Shown: positions 16,794 through 26,449, counted from the first letter of the stretch. The stretch is DNA of 47,692 nucleotides from Chitinophagaceae bacterium (GCA_016787135.1 JAEUVK010000037.1:1-47692), one strand, 5' to 3'. Translations and numbers: made by a program. The notes: a model not told the origin generated them from the letters alone.

Positions 16794-17732
16794 ATGAAAC
16801 CAATTTTTCAAATGGCAGACAGGATAAATACGGCAAAAAGAGCTGTAGCGGCAATTTGTTTGCTCGCAATATTACTGACACCCACCCGCCTCCTTTCTCA
16901 AACAGACAGCACCGCCACACAAGAACCGGAAGAGCCCTCGTTGATCTCTCCGACCATTGATTTTACCAGTGTTCAGAAAGGTGATAATACTGTTGACCTG
17001 AAAGCGATATTAAAAGCCAAGATCAAAGGAAGCCAGGTCAGATTGTATAAAATGAGGATCACCTTTACATCTACATCCGATTCTGCGGAAAAAGAGATTG
17101 GTAAGATAATCACTGACGGTAATGGGGCTGCGTTGCTCAATGTAAAAGCGGATGAGCTGACCACCGATGCAGAAGGAAAACTGCATTTCAAGGCCAGCTT
17201 TGCCGGCAATAAATCGGCAGAATCAGCAGAAGAAGAACTGGCTGTTAAAAGAGGTAAACTGGTCATTACGCCTGTCAAAGAAGACTCGCTTCTTTCTGTA
17301 CAGGTAAAATTTGTTGACCTTAGTACCGGGACAGAGACGGCGGTACCCGAAACAGATCTTGGTATATTTGTTAAAAGACATTTCAAACCGCTTAAGATCG
17401 GGGAGGGTAAGACGAATGAGAATGGGGAGGTTTCTGTCGAGATCCCCAATAACCTTCCGGGAGACGCAAAAGGAAATATTACATTGCAGGCAAGATTAGA
17501 TGATAATGAAGATTATGGCGTACTGGAAGCTTCAGTTATCCAACCCTGGGGAACACCGGTATCTGACAAAATAGAAGAACTGCCCCGTGCTTTGTGGAGC
17601 CCTCATCCACCCCTGTGGATGCTGATTACTTTCATTATCCTGGTTACTGTAGTATGGGGGCACTATATAGTAATAGTATATGAACTTTTCCGGTTAAGAA
17701 AAGAGCAACCCCACACAACCGATGGCCAATAA
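16794..17732 (+). CDS. Periplasmic domain protein with C-terminal membrane anchor
   Basis: This 312-aa protein has an N-terminal signal segment (about 15-36, ending LLSQ) and about 210 residues of beta-rich, threonine/glutamate-rich sequence resembling Ig-like or CarboxypepD-like folds (TDGNGAALLNVKADEL, TNENGEVSVEIPNNL). One transmembrane helix lies near the C-terminus (about 275-297) with a short basic tail. It lies 10 bp after the NrfD gene, and its end overlaps the region just before the cytochrome gene, so it belongs to the same operon. I do not recognise a named family. A scaffold or assembly subunit placed at the outer face of the inner membrane beside the NrfD-Fe-S pair is an inference. 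Confidence 0.75.
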   Translation: MKPIFQMADRINTAKRAVAAICLLAILLTPTRLLSQTDSTATQEPEEPSLISPTIDFTSVQKGDNTVDLKAILKAKIKGSQVRLYKMRITFTSTSDSAEKEIGKIITDGNGAALLNVKADELTTDAEGKLHFKASFAGNKSAESAEEELAVKRGKLVITPVKEDSLLSVQVKFVDLSTGTETAVPETDLGIFVKRHFKPLKIGEGKTNENGEVSVEIPNNLPGDAKGNITLQARLDDNEDYGVLEASVIQPWGTPVSDKIEELPRALWSPHPPLWMLITFIILVTVVWGHYIVIVYELFRLRKEQPHTTDGQ

Positions 17733-17772
17733 TCATCATCAATTAAATAAACAAGTAAAAAAAAACATCATC

Positions 17773-18174
17773 ATGAAAAAAAATCTCACATTATTAGTAG
17801 CAAGCGGTATAGCCTTTATGCTGATGGCCTTTATAGCTGAAAATCAGAATGATCCATGGCCCGTACCGGATAAGTACCAGAAGATGGCCAACCCGGTTAA
17901 ATCAGACGCTGCTTCCATTGCCAGCGGTAAAGAATTGTACGCACAGCATTGCCAGTCATGTCATGGCAAAAAAGGTAAAGGTGACGGACCCAAAGCAGAC
18001 CAGTTAGACACAGAATGCGGAGATTTCACCAGTGCAGCTTTTCAAAAACAAACTGACGGTGCATTATTCTATAAAACTTTTGAAGGCCGTAAAGACATGC
18101 CTTCTTATAAAAAGAAGATATCGGATCAGAATGATATATGGGCTATCGTGAATTATATGCGGACACTGAAATAG
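17773..18174 (+). CDS. Monohaem cytochrome c
   Basis: 133 aa from the ATG at 17773. An upstream in-frame ATG at 17722 would overlap the previous gene and put 17 polar residues before the signal peptide, so it is rejected. A signal sequence (LTLLVASGIAFMLMAF) precedes a class I type cytochrome domain with canonical CQSCHGKKGKGDG and a distal Met in DMPSYKKK. The final helix is DQNDIWAIVNYMRTL. It is the last gene of the rightward operon and the likely periplasmic electron acceptor or donor of the NrfD-Fe-S module, comparable in role to ActE. A strong terminator follows 27 nt after the stop. Confidence 0.9.
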   Translation: MKKNLTLLVASGIAFMLMAFIAENQNDPWPVPDKYQKMANPVKSDAASIASGKELYAQHCQSCHGKKGKGDGPKADQLDTECGDFTSAAFQKQTDGALFYKTFEGRKDMPSYKKKISDQNDIWAIVNYMRTLK

Positions 18175-18201
18175 CCGCACATGGGCTGGCCCTTCTCGTG
18201 T

Positions 18202-18237
18202 AAATTATTATGCCCCGGCTTCGGGGCATAATAATTT
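18202..18237. terminator. Strong bidirectional terminator
   Basis: AAATTATTATGCCCC (18202-18216) pairs perfectly with 18223-18237. The G18217-C18222 pair extends the stem to 16 bp around a GCTT loop. A-rich and T-rich flanks on the two sides suit termination of both the cytochrome operon (+) and the OmpA gene (-). Confidence 0.85.
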
Positions 18238-18261
18238 TACTGATCATTTGAGAAACATTGG

Positions 18262-19128
18262 CTATGACTTAGGCTCAAGTAATTTGAAGAACTGGTCAAG
18301 CTGTGGCAATATCACAATTCTTGTACGGCGGTTAGCTGCTTTACCTTCTTTGGTGCTGTTGTCATCGACCGGTTTGTATTCGCCACGGCCGGCCGCCGCC
18401 ATCTTCGCCGGATCAAGACCATATTGGTTTTGCAGGATTCTTACTACAGCGGTAGCCCTTTTTACGCTGAGGTCCCAGTTGTCAAGCAATACGGCGCTTT
18501 TATAAGGTACATTATCGGTATGCCCCTCTACCATGAATTCGATATCGGGCTGGTTCTTTAATACAGCCGCCACCTTTCCTAATACCGTCTTTGCCTGATC
18601 TGTCACCTCATACTTACCGCTTTTAAAAAGCAGTTTGTCTGAAATGTCAATATATACGACACCTTTATCCACTTTGATATTGATATCCTGGTCATCCATA
18701 CTGCCTACGGCGCCCTTCAGGTTCATCACCAGTGCCATGTTCAGCGAATCTTTTCTGGCCATTTGCTGTTGCAGCGTCTGAATATAGTTATCCTTGGCGC
18801 CGAGATTTTCCAGCGATTTTTTAATACTTTCTGCCTGGGAAGCGGAGATCACAGACAGATCTTCGAGCTGTTTTAAAGCCTGTGTATTATTTTGTTTCAG
18901 AAAATCAATTTGTTTGTTGAGGTTGGCAATATCATTTTCCAATCCCGACTTTTGACGGTTTAATTCCGCTTTCTCATTGTTACAATCAGCCAGGTTTCCC
19001 TGCAATTGTGTGTACTGCGTTTGAAGGGTAGCATAATCAGCCTGTGATTTTTTAAACTTTTTTGAACTGACACAGGAAAAGAGAAACACCGCTGATAATG
19101 CAGGAATAAAAATTTGTCTTGCTCTCAT
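18262..19128 (-). CDS. OmpA-family peptidoglycan-binding lipoprotein
   Basis: This 288-aa outer-membrane lipoprotein has the lipobox LFSC (C19). A heptad-rich coiled coil (about 25-130, YATLQTQYTQLQGN onwards) forms a periplasmic stalk. The OmpA/MotB domain at the C-terminus starts at DKLLFKSGKYEVT and has the peptidoglycan-binding core EGHTDN, the helix DLSVKRATAV and the closing KAANRRTRI. The order matches Pal/OmpA-like proteins that tie the outer membrane to the cell wall. It is a single gene convergent with the cytochrome operon, separated by a shared terminator. Confidence 0.92.
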   Translation of the reverse strand: MRARQIFIPALSAVFLFSCVSSKKFKKSQADYATLQTQYTQLQGNLADCNNEKAELNRQKSGLENDIANLNKQIDFLKQNNTQALKQLEDLSVISASQAESIKKSLENLGAKDNYIQTLQQQMARKDSLNMALVMNLKGAVGSMDDQDINIKVDKGVVYIDISDKLLFKSGKYEVTDQAKTVLGKVAAVLKNQPDIEFMVEGHTDNVPYKSAVLLDNWDLSVKRATAVVRILQNQYGLDPAKMAAAGRGEYKPVDDNSTKEGKAANRRTRIVILPQLDQFFKLLEPKS

Positions 19129-19315
19129 ACGCTCTTGTTTTTAAATGAATAATCTATTTGATTTTATTTCGCAGGAAAGGCAAAGATAGAAGGGACGACA
19201 AAGGTACATCCTTATACATTGTTAATTTACCCGGGCCAAAAACATGCCTGTTTTTTGAAATATAATACAAACGGCAGCAGATTTCCTGCAACTTTGTCTC
19301 TCTTATCCGTTCAGC

Positions 19316-20542
19316 ATGGCAGCATCAAAGCAGGCAGCAATAAAATTCATATTCATTACTCTCCTGATCGATGTCATGGGCTGGGGATTGATCATCCCGG
19401 TAATGCCCGACCTAATCGCACAGCTGAAGCATATCCCTGTCAATGAAGCAAGCCCTTATGGTGCATGGTTGTTATCCGCTTATGCTATCACCCAGTTTGT
19501 ATTTGCGCCGGTCATCGGCAACCTGAGCGATAAGTATGGACGCCGGCCTGTCCTGTTATTTTCACTTCTCGGTTTTGGAATCGACTATCTGTTCCTGGCA
19601 TTGGCTCCTGCCTATAGCTGGCTGTTTATTGGCCGGGTGATAGCGGGTATCACGGGTGCCAGCTTTACGACAGCCTCAGCATACATAGCGGATATCAGTA
19701 CGCCGGAAACAAGGGCAAAGAACTTTGGTATGGTCGGTGCTGCCTTTGGATTAGGCTTTATCATTGGCCCCGCTCTTGGCGGATTGCTCGGTGGCTGGGG
19801 AATAAGGGCGCCCTTTTATGCAGCAGCTATCCTTTGTTTGTTGAATTGCTTGTATGGTTATTTTATTTTGCCGGAATCATTGAGCGGGGAACATCGGAGG
19901 GAGTTTCACTGGAAAAGGGCCAATCCTTTTGGCTCATTGCAATTATTAAAACGATATCCGGCAGTGGGAGGCCTCGCTGTTTCGTTTTTCCTTATATATA
20001 TGGCAGCTCAGGCTGTTCAGGGCAACTGGAGCTTTTTTACCATTTATCGTTTTCAATGGAACGAAAGAATGGTAGGGATCTCACTGGCGGTTGTTGGCTT
20101 GCTGGTAGGTGTCGTACAGGCGGGGTTGACAAGAGTGATCAATCCGAAACTTGGTAATGAAAAAAGTGTTTATGCAGGATTGAGCCTTTATACCATTGGC
20201 CTGTTGCTCTTTGCTTTTGCGACGCAAAGCTGGATGATGTTTGCTTTTCTGGTTCCGTATTGTCTCGGAGGTATTGCCGGGCCGGCATTGCAGTCTATAC
20301 TCGCCGGACATGTTCCGCCAAACGAGCAGGGAGAATTACAGGGTGCACTCACAAGCCTGATGAGCCTTACCACGATCATCGGCCCGCCGCTGATGAATAA
20401 CCTGTTCTATCATTTCACCAAAAAATCTGCCCCTGTCCATTTTCCCGGGGTATCGTTCTTACTTGGGGCGTTTTTCATGTTGCTGAGTGTGGCTATTGCC
20501 TGGAATGTGCTTCGCCACGAAAAAAAGATACCGGATGTATGA
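19316..20542 (+). CDS. MFS exporter, TCR/Tet-type
   Basis: This 408-aa protein has twelve predicted membrane helices. The MFS motif A between helices 2 and 3 is clear ([11 protein letters not shown], 68-78). Motif C-like Gly/Pro-rich helix 5 ([16 protein letters not shown]) marks it as a drug:proton antiporter type. TM1 carries the acidic D19 seen in TetA-like proteins. Similar Bacteroidetes genes are often named TCR/Tet family MFS transporter; the substrate cannot be assigned and resistance should not be assumed. It stands alone with no adjacent TetR-type regulator. Confidence 0.88.
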   Translation: MAASKQAAIKFIFITLLIDVMGWGLIIPVMPDLIAQLKHIPVNEASPYGAWLLSAYAITQFVFAPVIGNLSDKYGRRPVLLFSLLGFGIDYLFLALAPAYSWLFIGRVIAGITGASFTTASAYIADISTPETRAKNFGMVGAAFGLGFIIGPALGGLLGGWGIRAPFYAAAILCLLNCLYGYFILPESLSGEHRREFHWKRANPFGSLQLLKRYPAVGGLAVSFFLIYMAAQAVQGNWSFFTIYRFQWNERMVGISLAVVGLLVGVVQAGLTRVINPKLGNEKSVYAGLSLYTIGLLLFAFATQSWMMFAFLVPYCLGGIAGPALQSILAGHVPPNEQGELQGALTSLMSLTTIIGPPLMNNLFYHFTKKSAPVHFPGVSFLLGAFFMLLSVAIAWNVLRHEKKIPDV

Positions 20543-20771
20543 GACCTTTTAGCAGAAGAAACCCCCGGAAACCCGGCTCACTGAATTCATTTTCAAAGCA
20601 TGCAGCAAACAGATACAGTACTAACTAAAATCATATTAAGGGATGACAAGAGGCAGAAGCCGTCAACCAGGTATTTACCATTTTTACACCCTGAAGAAGC
20701 GATAACAAGCTTTCATCACCTGACGGTTTCCTGCCATTTTATTAACTTTCACTTTACTAAAACATATTTTT

Positions 20772-22625
20772 ATGTTACCGCAATCTAATTTCTTTGCCAT
20801 CGAAACTGCGCCCGCCCGTTCCGAACTGGAAACCTGGGTAAAACAAATTGCTGCTTTATGCGAAGCAGATGCTATTCACTGGTGCGATGGATCAAAAGAA
20901 GAATATGACAACCTCTGCCAACTGCTTGTAAAAAAAGGAACCTTTATTCCCCTGAACCCCGAAAAGAGGCCAAACAGTTTTGCCTGCTTCAGCGACCCAA
21001 GTGATGTTGCGAGAGTAGAAGACAAAACATTCATCTGCAGCCGCCGCAAAGAAGATGCAGGCCCTACCAACAACTGGATGGACCCGGTGGTCATGAAAAA
21101 GAAACTGCAGTCCCTGCTGACCGGCAGTATGAAAGGTCGTACATTATATGTTATTCCTTTTTGTATGGGGCCACTCGGCTCTGCTTATTCAAGATATGGC
21201 GTACAGATCACCGATTCTGAATATGTAGTTGTCAATACACGCATCATGACCCGCATGGGACAGGAAGTGTTGCCCTATCTTCAAAAGAAAAGTTATGTAA
21301 AATGTTTGCATACCGTAGGCGCACCGCTGGATGTAAATCAACAGGACAGTATCTGGCCCTGCAATCCTGATGTAAAATACATTTCACACTTTCCTGAAGA
21401 AAGACTGATTATTTCTTATGGCAGCGGTTATGGCGGCAACGCATTGATGGGCAAAAAATGTTTTGCATTGCGTATTGCATCAGTAATGGGAAGGGAAGAA
21501 GGTTGGCTGGCCGAACACATGCTGATCATGGGTGTAGAATCTCCCGACAAACAAAAAACATACGTGGCGGCCGCATTCCCAAGTGCATGCGGTAAGACCA
21601 ACTTTGCCATGCTGATACCGCCCAAAGAATTCGATGGCTGGAAAGTAACTACGGTCGGCGATGATATTGCGTGGATACATAAAGGGGATGATGGTGGTTT
21701 GTATGCGATCAACCCCGAAGCCGGGTATTTTGGTGTAGCCCCCGGCACTAACTATAAAACAAACCCTAATGCGATGGAAAGCATTAAGGCCAATACCATA
21801 TTTACCAATGTGGCGATCACTCCTGATAAAGATGTATGGTGGGAAGGATTGACAAAAGAAGCACCTGAAGGACTGATTGACTGGCATGGAAAACCCTGGG
21901 ATCCTAAAAGCGGTAAACCTGCTGCACACCCTAACTCCAGGTTTACTGCTCCGGCTTACCAGAACCCGGCCATCGATTCCGATTGGGATAACCCGGATGG
22001 CGTACCTGTTGCTGGTTTCATTTTTGGTGGAAGAAGAAGCACAGGTGTTCCGCTGGTATATCAATCTTTCAACTGGAATTTTGGCGTTTATCTCGCTACA
22101 ACAATGGGAAGCGAAATGACAGCCGCAGCATTTGGTGAAATAGGGAAAGTGCGCCGTGACCCGTTTGCGATGTTACCTTTTATGGGTTATCATATCGGCG
22201 ATTATGTCAACCATTGGCTGCAGTTTGGCCGAGACCTTCCTAATGCACCCCGCATATTCGGCGTGAACTGGTTCCGCAAAGATGAGAACGGACAATTCCA
22301 GTGGCCCGGTTTCGGGCAGAATGTTCGTGTATTGAAGTGGATCGTTGAAAGAATAAGAGGTAATGCTTCTTCTGTAGAAAGCCCTATCGGCTGGATGCCA
22401 CGTTATGAAGACATCGACTGGACAGGTATGGAAAACTTCACCAGGGAGGATTTTGCAAAGATCATGACAGTGGATCGTGAACCCGGCAAACAGGAATTAT
22501 TATCACACGAAGAGTTATTCGAACGTATGTATGATAAATTGCCTAAAGAGTTTTTCTTTATGCGTGAACTGCTTCTGTCTGCGTTGTGGCGCTCACCAGA
22601 ACACTGGGGCCTCCAACCGGAATAG
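20772..22625 (+). CDS. pckG: Phosphoenolpyruvate carboxykinase (GTP)
   Basis: This 617-aa cytosolic enzyme converts oxaloacetate plus GTP to phosphoenolpyruvate, the entry step of gluconeogenesis. Length and motifs fit the GTP-dependent class. The P-loop is in [13 protein letters not shown], including the hyper-reactive Cys (C273) typical of this class. The second kinase motif follows as GDDIAWI, with the substrate region [11 protein letters not shown] and the C-terminal GTP-pocket segment [17 protein letters not shown]. The 229-bp leader (20543-20771) contains no gene I can support. A large hairpin terminator follows the stop. Identification is very firm. Confidence 0.97.
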   Translation: MLPQSNFFAIETAPARSELETWVKQIAALCEADAIHWCDGSKEEYDNLCQLLVKKGTFIPLNPEKRPNSFACFSDPSDVARVEDKTFICSRRKEDAGPTNNWMDPVVMKKKLQSLLTGSMKGRTLYVIPFCMGPLGSAYSRYGVQITDSEYVVVNTRIMTRMGQEVLPYLQKKSYVKCLHTVGAPLDVNQQDSIWPCNPDVKYISHFPEERLIISYGSGYGGNALMGKKCFALRIASVMGREEGWLAEHMLIMGVESPDKQKTYVAAAFPSACGKTNFAMLIPPKEFDGWKVTTVGDDIAWIHKGDDGGLYAINPEAGYFGVAPGTNYKTNPNAMESIKANTIFTNVAITPDKDVWWEGLTKEAPEGLIDWHGKPWDPKSGKPAAHPNSRFTAPAYQNPAIDSDWDNPDGVPVAGFIFGGRRSTGVPLVYQSFNWNFGVYLATTMGSEMTAAAFGEIGKVRRDPFAMLPFMGYHIGDYVNHWLQFGRDLPNAPRIFGVNWFRKDENGQFQWPGFGQNVRVLKWIVERIRGNASSVESPIGWMPRYEDIDWTGMENFTREDFAKIMTVDREPGKQELLSHEELFERMYDKLPKEFFFMRELLLSALWRSPEHWGLQPE

Positions 22626-22659
22626 AGGATGACCTCTTCTGATTGCCTGTCTTTAATGA

Positions 22660-22704
22660 ACAATGAACCGGGCGGCGGGTACACTCCTGCTGCCGGTTTA
22701 TTGT
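22660..22704 (+). terminator. Hairpin terminator after pckG
   Basis: 22660-22679 (ACAATGAACCGGGCGGCGGG) pairs, with few mismatches and G-U pairs, with 22686-22704 (ends CCGGTTTATTGT) around a short loop. It is 35 nt after the pckG stop and 27 nt before the next start codon. The T-tract is weak. Confidence 0.6.
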
Positions 22705-22730
22705 GACGTTGTTTATCTTAGTCACATTTT

Positions 22731-24401
22731 ATGTCAAACTGGTTCCATAACCTTTTCACAGAAATCTCCATAGCACAATCGGTTATTATTTATGGTCTCG
22801 TTATCGCTATAGGTATCTGGATGGGGCGCATTAAGATCGCAGGCATTTCACTGGGCATTACCTGGGTCTTATTTGCCGGTCTTGCGTTCTCTTACTTCGG
22901 AATCGAGATCGACAAAGGCACAGAACATTTCATTAAAGAGTTCGGACTGATCTTATTTGTGTATTCAATAGGCCTGCAGGTTGGTCCCGGTTTCTGGGCG
23001 TCGCTGAAAAAAAATGCGATGACCAATAATGTGCTGGCAGCTGCGATTGTATTAAGCGGTGTGCTGATCACTGTCCTGCTGTATTATTTAAGCAATAATC
23101 ATATATCGGTAATGGCCGGTGTCATGAGTGGCGCCGTCACCAATACGCCGGGATTAGCGGCTGCACAGGCAGCAGTAAGTGATATGCACGCAGCCGTGGC
23201 CGACAAATCTCTCATCACGCTGGCGTATGCCGTTACCTATCCATTTGGTGTGTTTGGTATCATTGGCGCACTGTTAATGCTTAAGAGGATTTTCCATGTA
23301 AAGATCGATAAGGAACAGGAATTTCACCGCAAACTTGGAGTATTGCGTGCCAATAAACCGGTATCTGTTCACCTCAAACTGGAGAACCATCAGCTCATAG
23401 GACAACCACTGCGCAAATTGTTCAGCCTGCTGAAAGAACATTTTGTGGTATCAAGAATGTATCATAACGGCGAGATCATTACGCCTACGCCAGACGTCAT
23501 GCTGGCCGAGAACGATGTGTTGCTGGTGGTGGCGGCCAAACCTGAAATTGAACAATTGAAACTGCTGATAGGTCCCGTAAGCGACATGAATTTAAAAACA
23601 GCAGCTGAAAGCGACCTGATATCACGGCTTATTGTTGTGACCAATGCTGCTGTCACACACAAAAGATTAGGTGATATCCCTGAGCTGCATCAGCAGGAAT
23701 TCACCCTGACAAGATTAAGCCGTGCCGGTATTGAAATGGTGCCTCATGGCGACATGTTCTTGCAACTGGGGGATACAATAAAAGTAGTAGGGACCGAAGA
23801 AGGCGTTCAACTCGTTACCAAGGCTGTCGGCAATTCTTTGAAAAAGTTAGAGGTCCCTGATCTGGCACCGATATTTATTGGTATCGTACTGGGCGTTATT
23901 CTGGGAAGCATTCCTTTCCATCTGCCCAATATGCCGGTGGCTGTAAAGATCGGTATGGCAGGCGGACCCCTGATCGTGGCATTAATACTTAGCCGCTTTG
24001 GTAATTTATTTTACCTGAATAACTACACTACCAATAGCGCTAACCTGATGATCCGTGAATTAGGTATCAGTTTATTTCTGGCAAGTGTGGGATTGAGCAG
24101 TGGTAAAAATTTATCTGTTGCGTTTGCCGATGGCAGCGGGTGGATATGGATGGGTATGGGTGTTGTTATTACCATTGCCCCCCTGCTGATCGTTGGATAT
24201 ATAGCGTATAAATATTTTCGTAAAACATATTTTGAAATATGTGGCCTTTTGGCCGGTGCTTCCACTGACCCTCCGGCATTGGCTTTTGCCACCAAACTTG
24301 CGGGTAATGATATACCATCGGTTACTTACGCAACGGTATATCCTCTGACCATGATCCTGAGGATTGTGGCGGCGCAGTTACTCATACTGCTGCTGGCATA
24401 G
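22731..24401 (+). CDS. AspT/YidE-family putative transporter with two RCK_C domains
   Basis: This 556-aa protein has five helices in each half (about 1-180 and 375-556) flanking a cytosolic region with two RCK_C (TrkA_C) domains, about 205-285 and 290-375. The duplicated membrane blocks carry the family motif (GVMSGAVTNTPGLAAAQAA in the first half, GLLAGASTDPPALAFA in the second). Members include the aspartate:alanine antiporter AspT and many uncharacterised carriers. The RCK_C domains suggest ligand-controlled gating. Its stop lies two bases from the stop of the convergent ArsC-like gene. The substrate is unknown. Confidence 0.88.
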   Translation: MSNWFHNLFTEISIAQSVIIYGLVIAIGIWMGRIKIAGISLGITWVLFAGLAFSYFGIEIDKGTEHFIKEFGLILFVYSIGLQVGPGFWASLKKNAMTNNVLAAAIVLSGVLITVLLYYLSNNHISVMAGVMSGAVTNTPGLAAAQAAVSDMHAAVADKSLITLAYAVTYPFGVFGIIGALLMLKRIFHVKIDKEQEFHRKLGVLRANKPVSVHLKLENHQLIGQPLRKLFSLLKEHFVVSRMYHNGEIITPTPDVMLAENDVLLVVAAKPEIEQLKLLIGPVSDMNLKTAAESDLISRLIVVTNAAVTHKRLGDIPELHQQEFTLTRLSRAGIEMVPHGDMFLQLGDTIKVVGTEEGVQLVTKAVGNSLKKLEVPDLAPIFIGIVLGVILGSIPFHLPNMPVAVKIGMAGGPLIVALILSRFGNLFYLNNYTTNSANLMIRELGISLFLASVGLSSGKNLSVAFADGSGWIWMGMGVVITIAPLLIVGYIAYKYFRKTYFEICGLLAGASTDPPALAFATKLAGNDIPSVTYATVYPLTMILRIVAAQLLILLLA

Positions 24402-24402
24402 C

Positions 24403-24756
24403 TCATTTAACTGCATTTTTCAAGGCTTCGATCGTTTTCTTTTCACTGCCAACGAATATCTTGTCGTTTATGATCACGACCGGCCGTTTAAGAAAAGTAT
24501 ATTCAGCAAGAATGAATTTCCGGTAATCTTTTTCTTCCAGTTTTTTATCCTTCAGGCCAAGTTCTTTATACTTCAAGGCCCTGCGGCTGAACAGGGACTC
24601 ATAGCTTCCGGTCATTTTTTTCATTTCATCGAGCTGCGCAGGTGTGATCTTCTCAAATTTGATATCCTGCATGGCAAACCCCTTTTTATCTATTGCTGTT
24701 TCTTTGATAATGGCCTGCGACGTAGTGCAATTGCCGAGATGGTATATTTTCTTCAT
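24403..24756 (-). CDS. ArsC/Spx-family thioredoxin-fold protein
   Basis: This 117-aa protein resembles the ArsC/Spx/YffB family. It has an N-terminal beta-strand followed by a single redox-type Cys (YHLGNCTTSQ, C10). The central region has SYESLFSRRALKYKEL, and the cis-Pro strand with FLKRPVVIINDKIFVG is typical of arsenate-reductase-fold proteins. Family members are glutathione- or thioredoxin-linked reductases or RNA-polymerase-binding regulators. The sequence does not prove arsenate reduction, and no ars operon is nearby. It ends tail-to-tail with the AspT-family gene. Confidence 0.82.
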   Translation of the reverse strand: MKKIYHLGNCTTSQAIIKETAIDKKGFAMQDIKFEKITPAQLDEMKKMTGSYESLFSRRALKYKELGLKDKKLEEKDYRKFILAEYTFLKRPVVIINDKIFVGSEKKTIEALKNAVK

Positions 24757-24841
24757 ACTTATAAATAAATACGTTGGCAGGTGTTGACCGGTTCAGTATA
24801 TGTAGTAAAATGTTTTACTTTGTACCACTTATTTTATTACC

Positions 24842-25570
24842 ATGGGCAAAGATGAAGTTTTTAAAGAAGAGATCGAAAAAGCCAGTGACTTTAAGTTCGG
24901 CGCCAATGTGGCCAAAGTGTTCGATGATATGGTGAACCGGTCGGTTCCCTTTTACGGAGAGATACAGCGGATGATGGCAGAGCTGGCCGCGGATCATGCC
25001 AGTGAAGGAAGTTTTGTGTATGATCTGGGCTGTTCTACCGGTACTACCATGATCGGGATGGATACAATGGTAAACCAGGAGATACGTTTCATCGGTATAG
25101 ACGACTCACAGGAAATGCTGGACAAATGCAAGTCCAAATTGATGGAGATCGGCTTTTCCCGCGACTATGAACTACGCTGTGCCGATCTGGGGCAGGGAGT
25201 AAGAGTGGAAAATGCTTCTGTCGTAGTGTTGTGTCTCACCCTCCAGTTTGTCCGTCCTATTTACCGGGAAAGACTGCTGACAGATATTTACCAGGGTTTA
25301 AACCCCGGCGGCGTATTGATACTGGTGGAAAAGATACTGGCAGAGGAGAGTAATTTCAACCGCGACTTTATTAAATATTATTACAACTACAAGCGGCGCA
25401 ACAACTACAGCGAACTGGAAATATCACAAAAGAGAGAAGCTCTCGAAAACGTACTGGTTCCTTATAAACTCAGTGAAAATATCACCCTGCTGAGGGACCG
25501 GGGCTTTGAGCATTGTGAGGTCTTTTTCAAGTGGTTCAATTTTGCCGGCCTTGTTGCGGTAAAAAGATGA
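24842..25570 (+). CDS. cmoA: Carboxy-S-adenosylmethionine synthase CmoA
   Basis: CmoA uses prephenate to convert SAM into carboxy-SAM, which CmoB uses to make uridine-5-oxyacetic acid at the wobble position of tRNAs. The 242-aa length matches the E. coli enzyme. Shared blocks are FDDMVNRSVPFY (27-38), the SAM loop VYDLGCSTGTT (59-69), VVLCLTLQFVRP, IYQGLNPGGVLIL and YSELEISQKREALENV, which forms the carboxy-SAM pocket. The C-terminus is CEVFFKWFNFAGLVAV. The usual partner cmoB is not adjacent. The next gene encodes an unrelated membrane methyltransferase-like protein 67 bp away. Confidence 0.95.
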   Translation: MGKDEVFKEEIEKASDFKFGANVAKVFDDMVNRSVPFYGEIQRMMAELAADHASEGSFVYDLGCSTGTTMIGMDTMVNQEIRFIGIDDSQEMLDKCKSKLMEIGFSRDYELRCADLGQGVRVENASVVVLCLTLQFVRPIYRERLLTDIYQGLNPGGVLILVEKILAEESNFNRDFIKYYYNYKRRNNYSELEISQKREALENVLVPYKLSENITLLRDRGFEHCEVFFKWFNFAGLVAVKR

Positions 25571-25637
25571 TCGTAAAGCATAAAACGAAGACCCCTTGTA
25601 TTCTTTTTACTGATACCCCGATTCAAAAAAATACCTC

Positions 25638-26360
25638 ATGGTAGCCATTGGCAATTTTTTCTTCAAATACCGCAACTGGATATTCATCCTTTTTTACGGC
25701 GCCTTATTCATTCCATCATGGCCTTTATTTTCCAAAGAAAAATGGGGTGATAGCTATTATATCTGGCCGGTAACGATTGGTTTGTTCATTACCTGCCTGG
25801 GCCAGTTGATACGTGGCCTCACCATTGGTCTTGCTTATATTGTCCGGGGTGGTAAAGAAGGAAAGCCATACGCCGAAGGGCTGGTAACGGAAGGTATCTT
25901 TAATCATTGCCGCAATCCTTTGTATGTCGGAAACATTCTGATGCTGCTTGGTGTAGGAATACTGGCCAATTCTCTATTCTATGTAGCCATTATGATACCC
26001 GTTTTTCTATTTATTTACCAGGCGATCGTACTGGCCGAAGAGAATTTTCTCCGGGGCAAATTTGGTACTGGTTTCAACGAATACTGCAAAAAGGTGAACC
26101 GCTGGTTCCCCAGCCTGGCAGGTATAGGCAAAACTTTCGGCAGCATGCAGTTCAACTGGAAGAGGTGGATATTAAAAGAACACACCACGCAATTTATCTG
26201 GCTGGCGGGCATCATACTGTTGCTTTTACTAAATTATCCGGAACTAACCGGTCATAATGATCAAACACGCAATACGGTTCTCATTATCTGTCTGTCTGTT
26301 CTTGTATTGGTTTATGCCCTTGTACGTTATCTGAAGAAATCAGGAAAATTCAAGGAATAA
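25638..26360 (+). CDS. ICMT/PEMT-like membrane methyltransferase
   Basis: This 240-aa integral membrane protein has about six hydrophobic segments. It has the isoprenylcysteine carboxyl methyltransferase family core: GLVTEGIFNHCRNPLYVGNI (RNPLY at 92-96) and, after a helix, the acidic EENFLRGKFGTGFNEYCKKVNRWFP. These bind SAM in ICMT and phospholipid methyltransferases. Two extra C-terminal helices (about 180-232) follow the core. The acceptor could be a lipid or small molecule; prenylated proteins are not expected in bacteria. It is in the same direction as cmoA but separate in function. Confidence 0.85.
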   Translation: MVAIGNFFFKYRNWIFILFYGALFIPSWPLFSKEKWGDSYYIWPVTIGLFITCLGQLIRGLTIGLAYIVRGGKEGKPYAEGLVTEGIFNHCRNPLYVGNILMLLGVGILANSLFYVAIMIPVFLFIYQAIVLAEENFLRGKFGTGFNEYCKKVNRWFPSLAGIGKTFGSMQFNWKRWILKEHTTQFIWLAGIILLLLLNYPELTGHNDQTRNTVLIICLSVLVLVYALVRYLKKSGKFKE

Positions 26361-26423
26361 GGTCGTCCCGCCACACATTAACGATGTTTCCCTTCTCCGT
26401 AAACAACAGGCTGGTTTTATTGT

Positions 26424-26431
26424 TATTTTTG
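26424..26431 (+). promoter_or_regulatory. -7 box upstream of nfu
   Basis: TATTTTTG is a perfect TAnnTTTG element 18 nt before the start codon at 26450. No -33 TTG is visible at the expected spacing. Confidence 0.4.
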
Positions 26432-26449
26432 CACATCAAACAGTGAGTT

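Noticed and set aside
20600..20788. 62-codon frame upstream of pckG
   Set aside because: Overlaps the pckG start, has no family resemblance and lies in leader DNA.
21480..22064. 194-codon antisense frame inside pckG
   Set aside because: Shadow of the strongly conserved PEP carboxykinase sequence on the other strand.
24364..24768. 134-codon plus-strand frame over the ArsC-like gene
   Set aside because: The minus-strand ArsC-like protein has clear family motifs; this frame has none.
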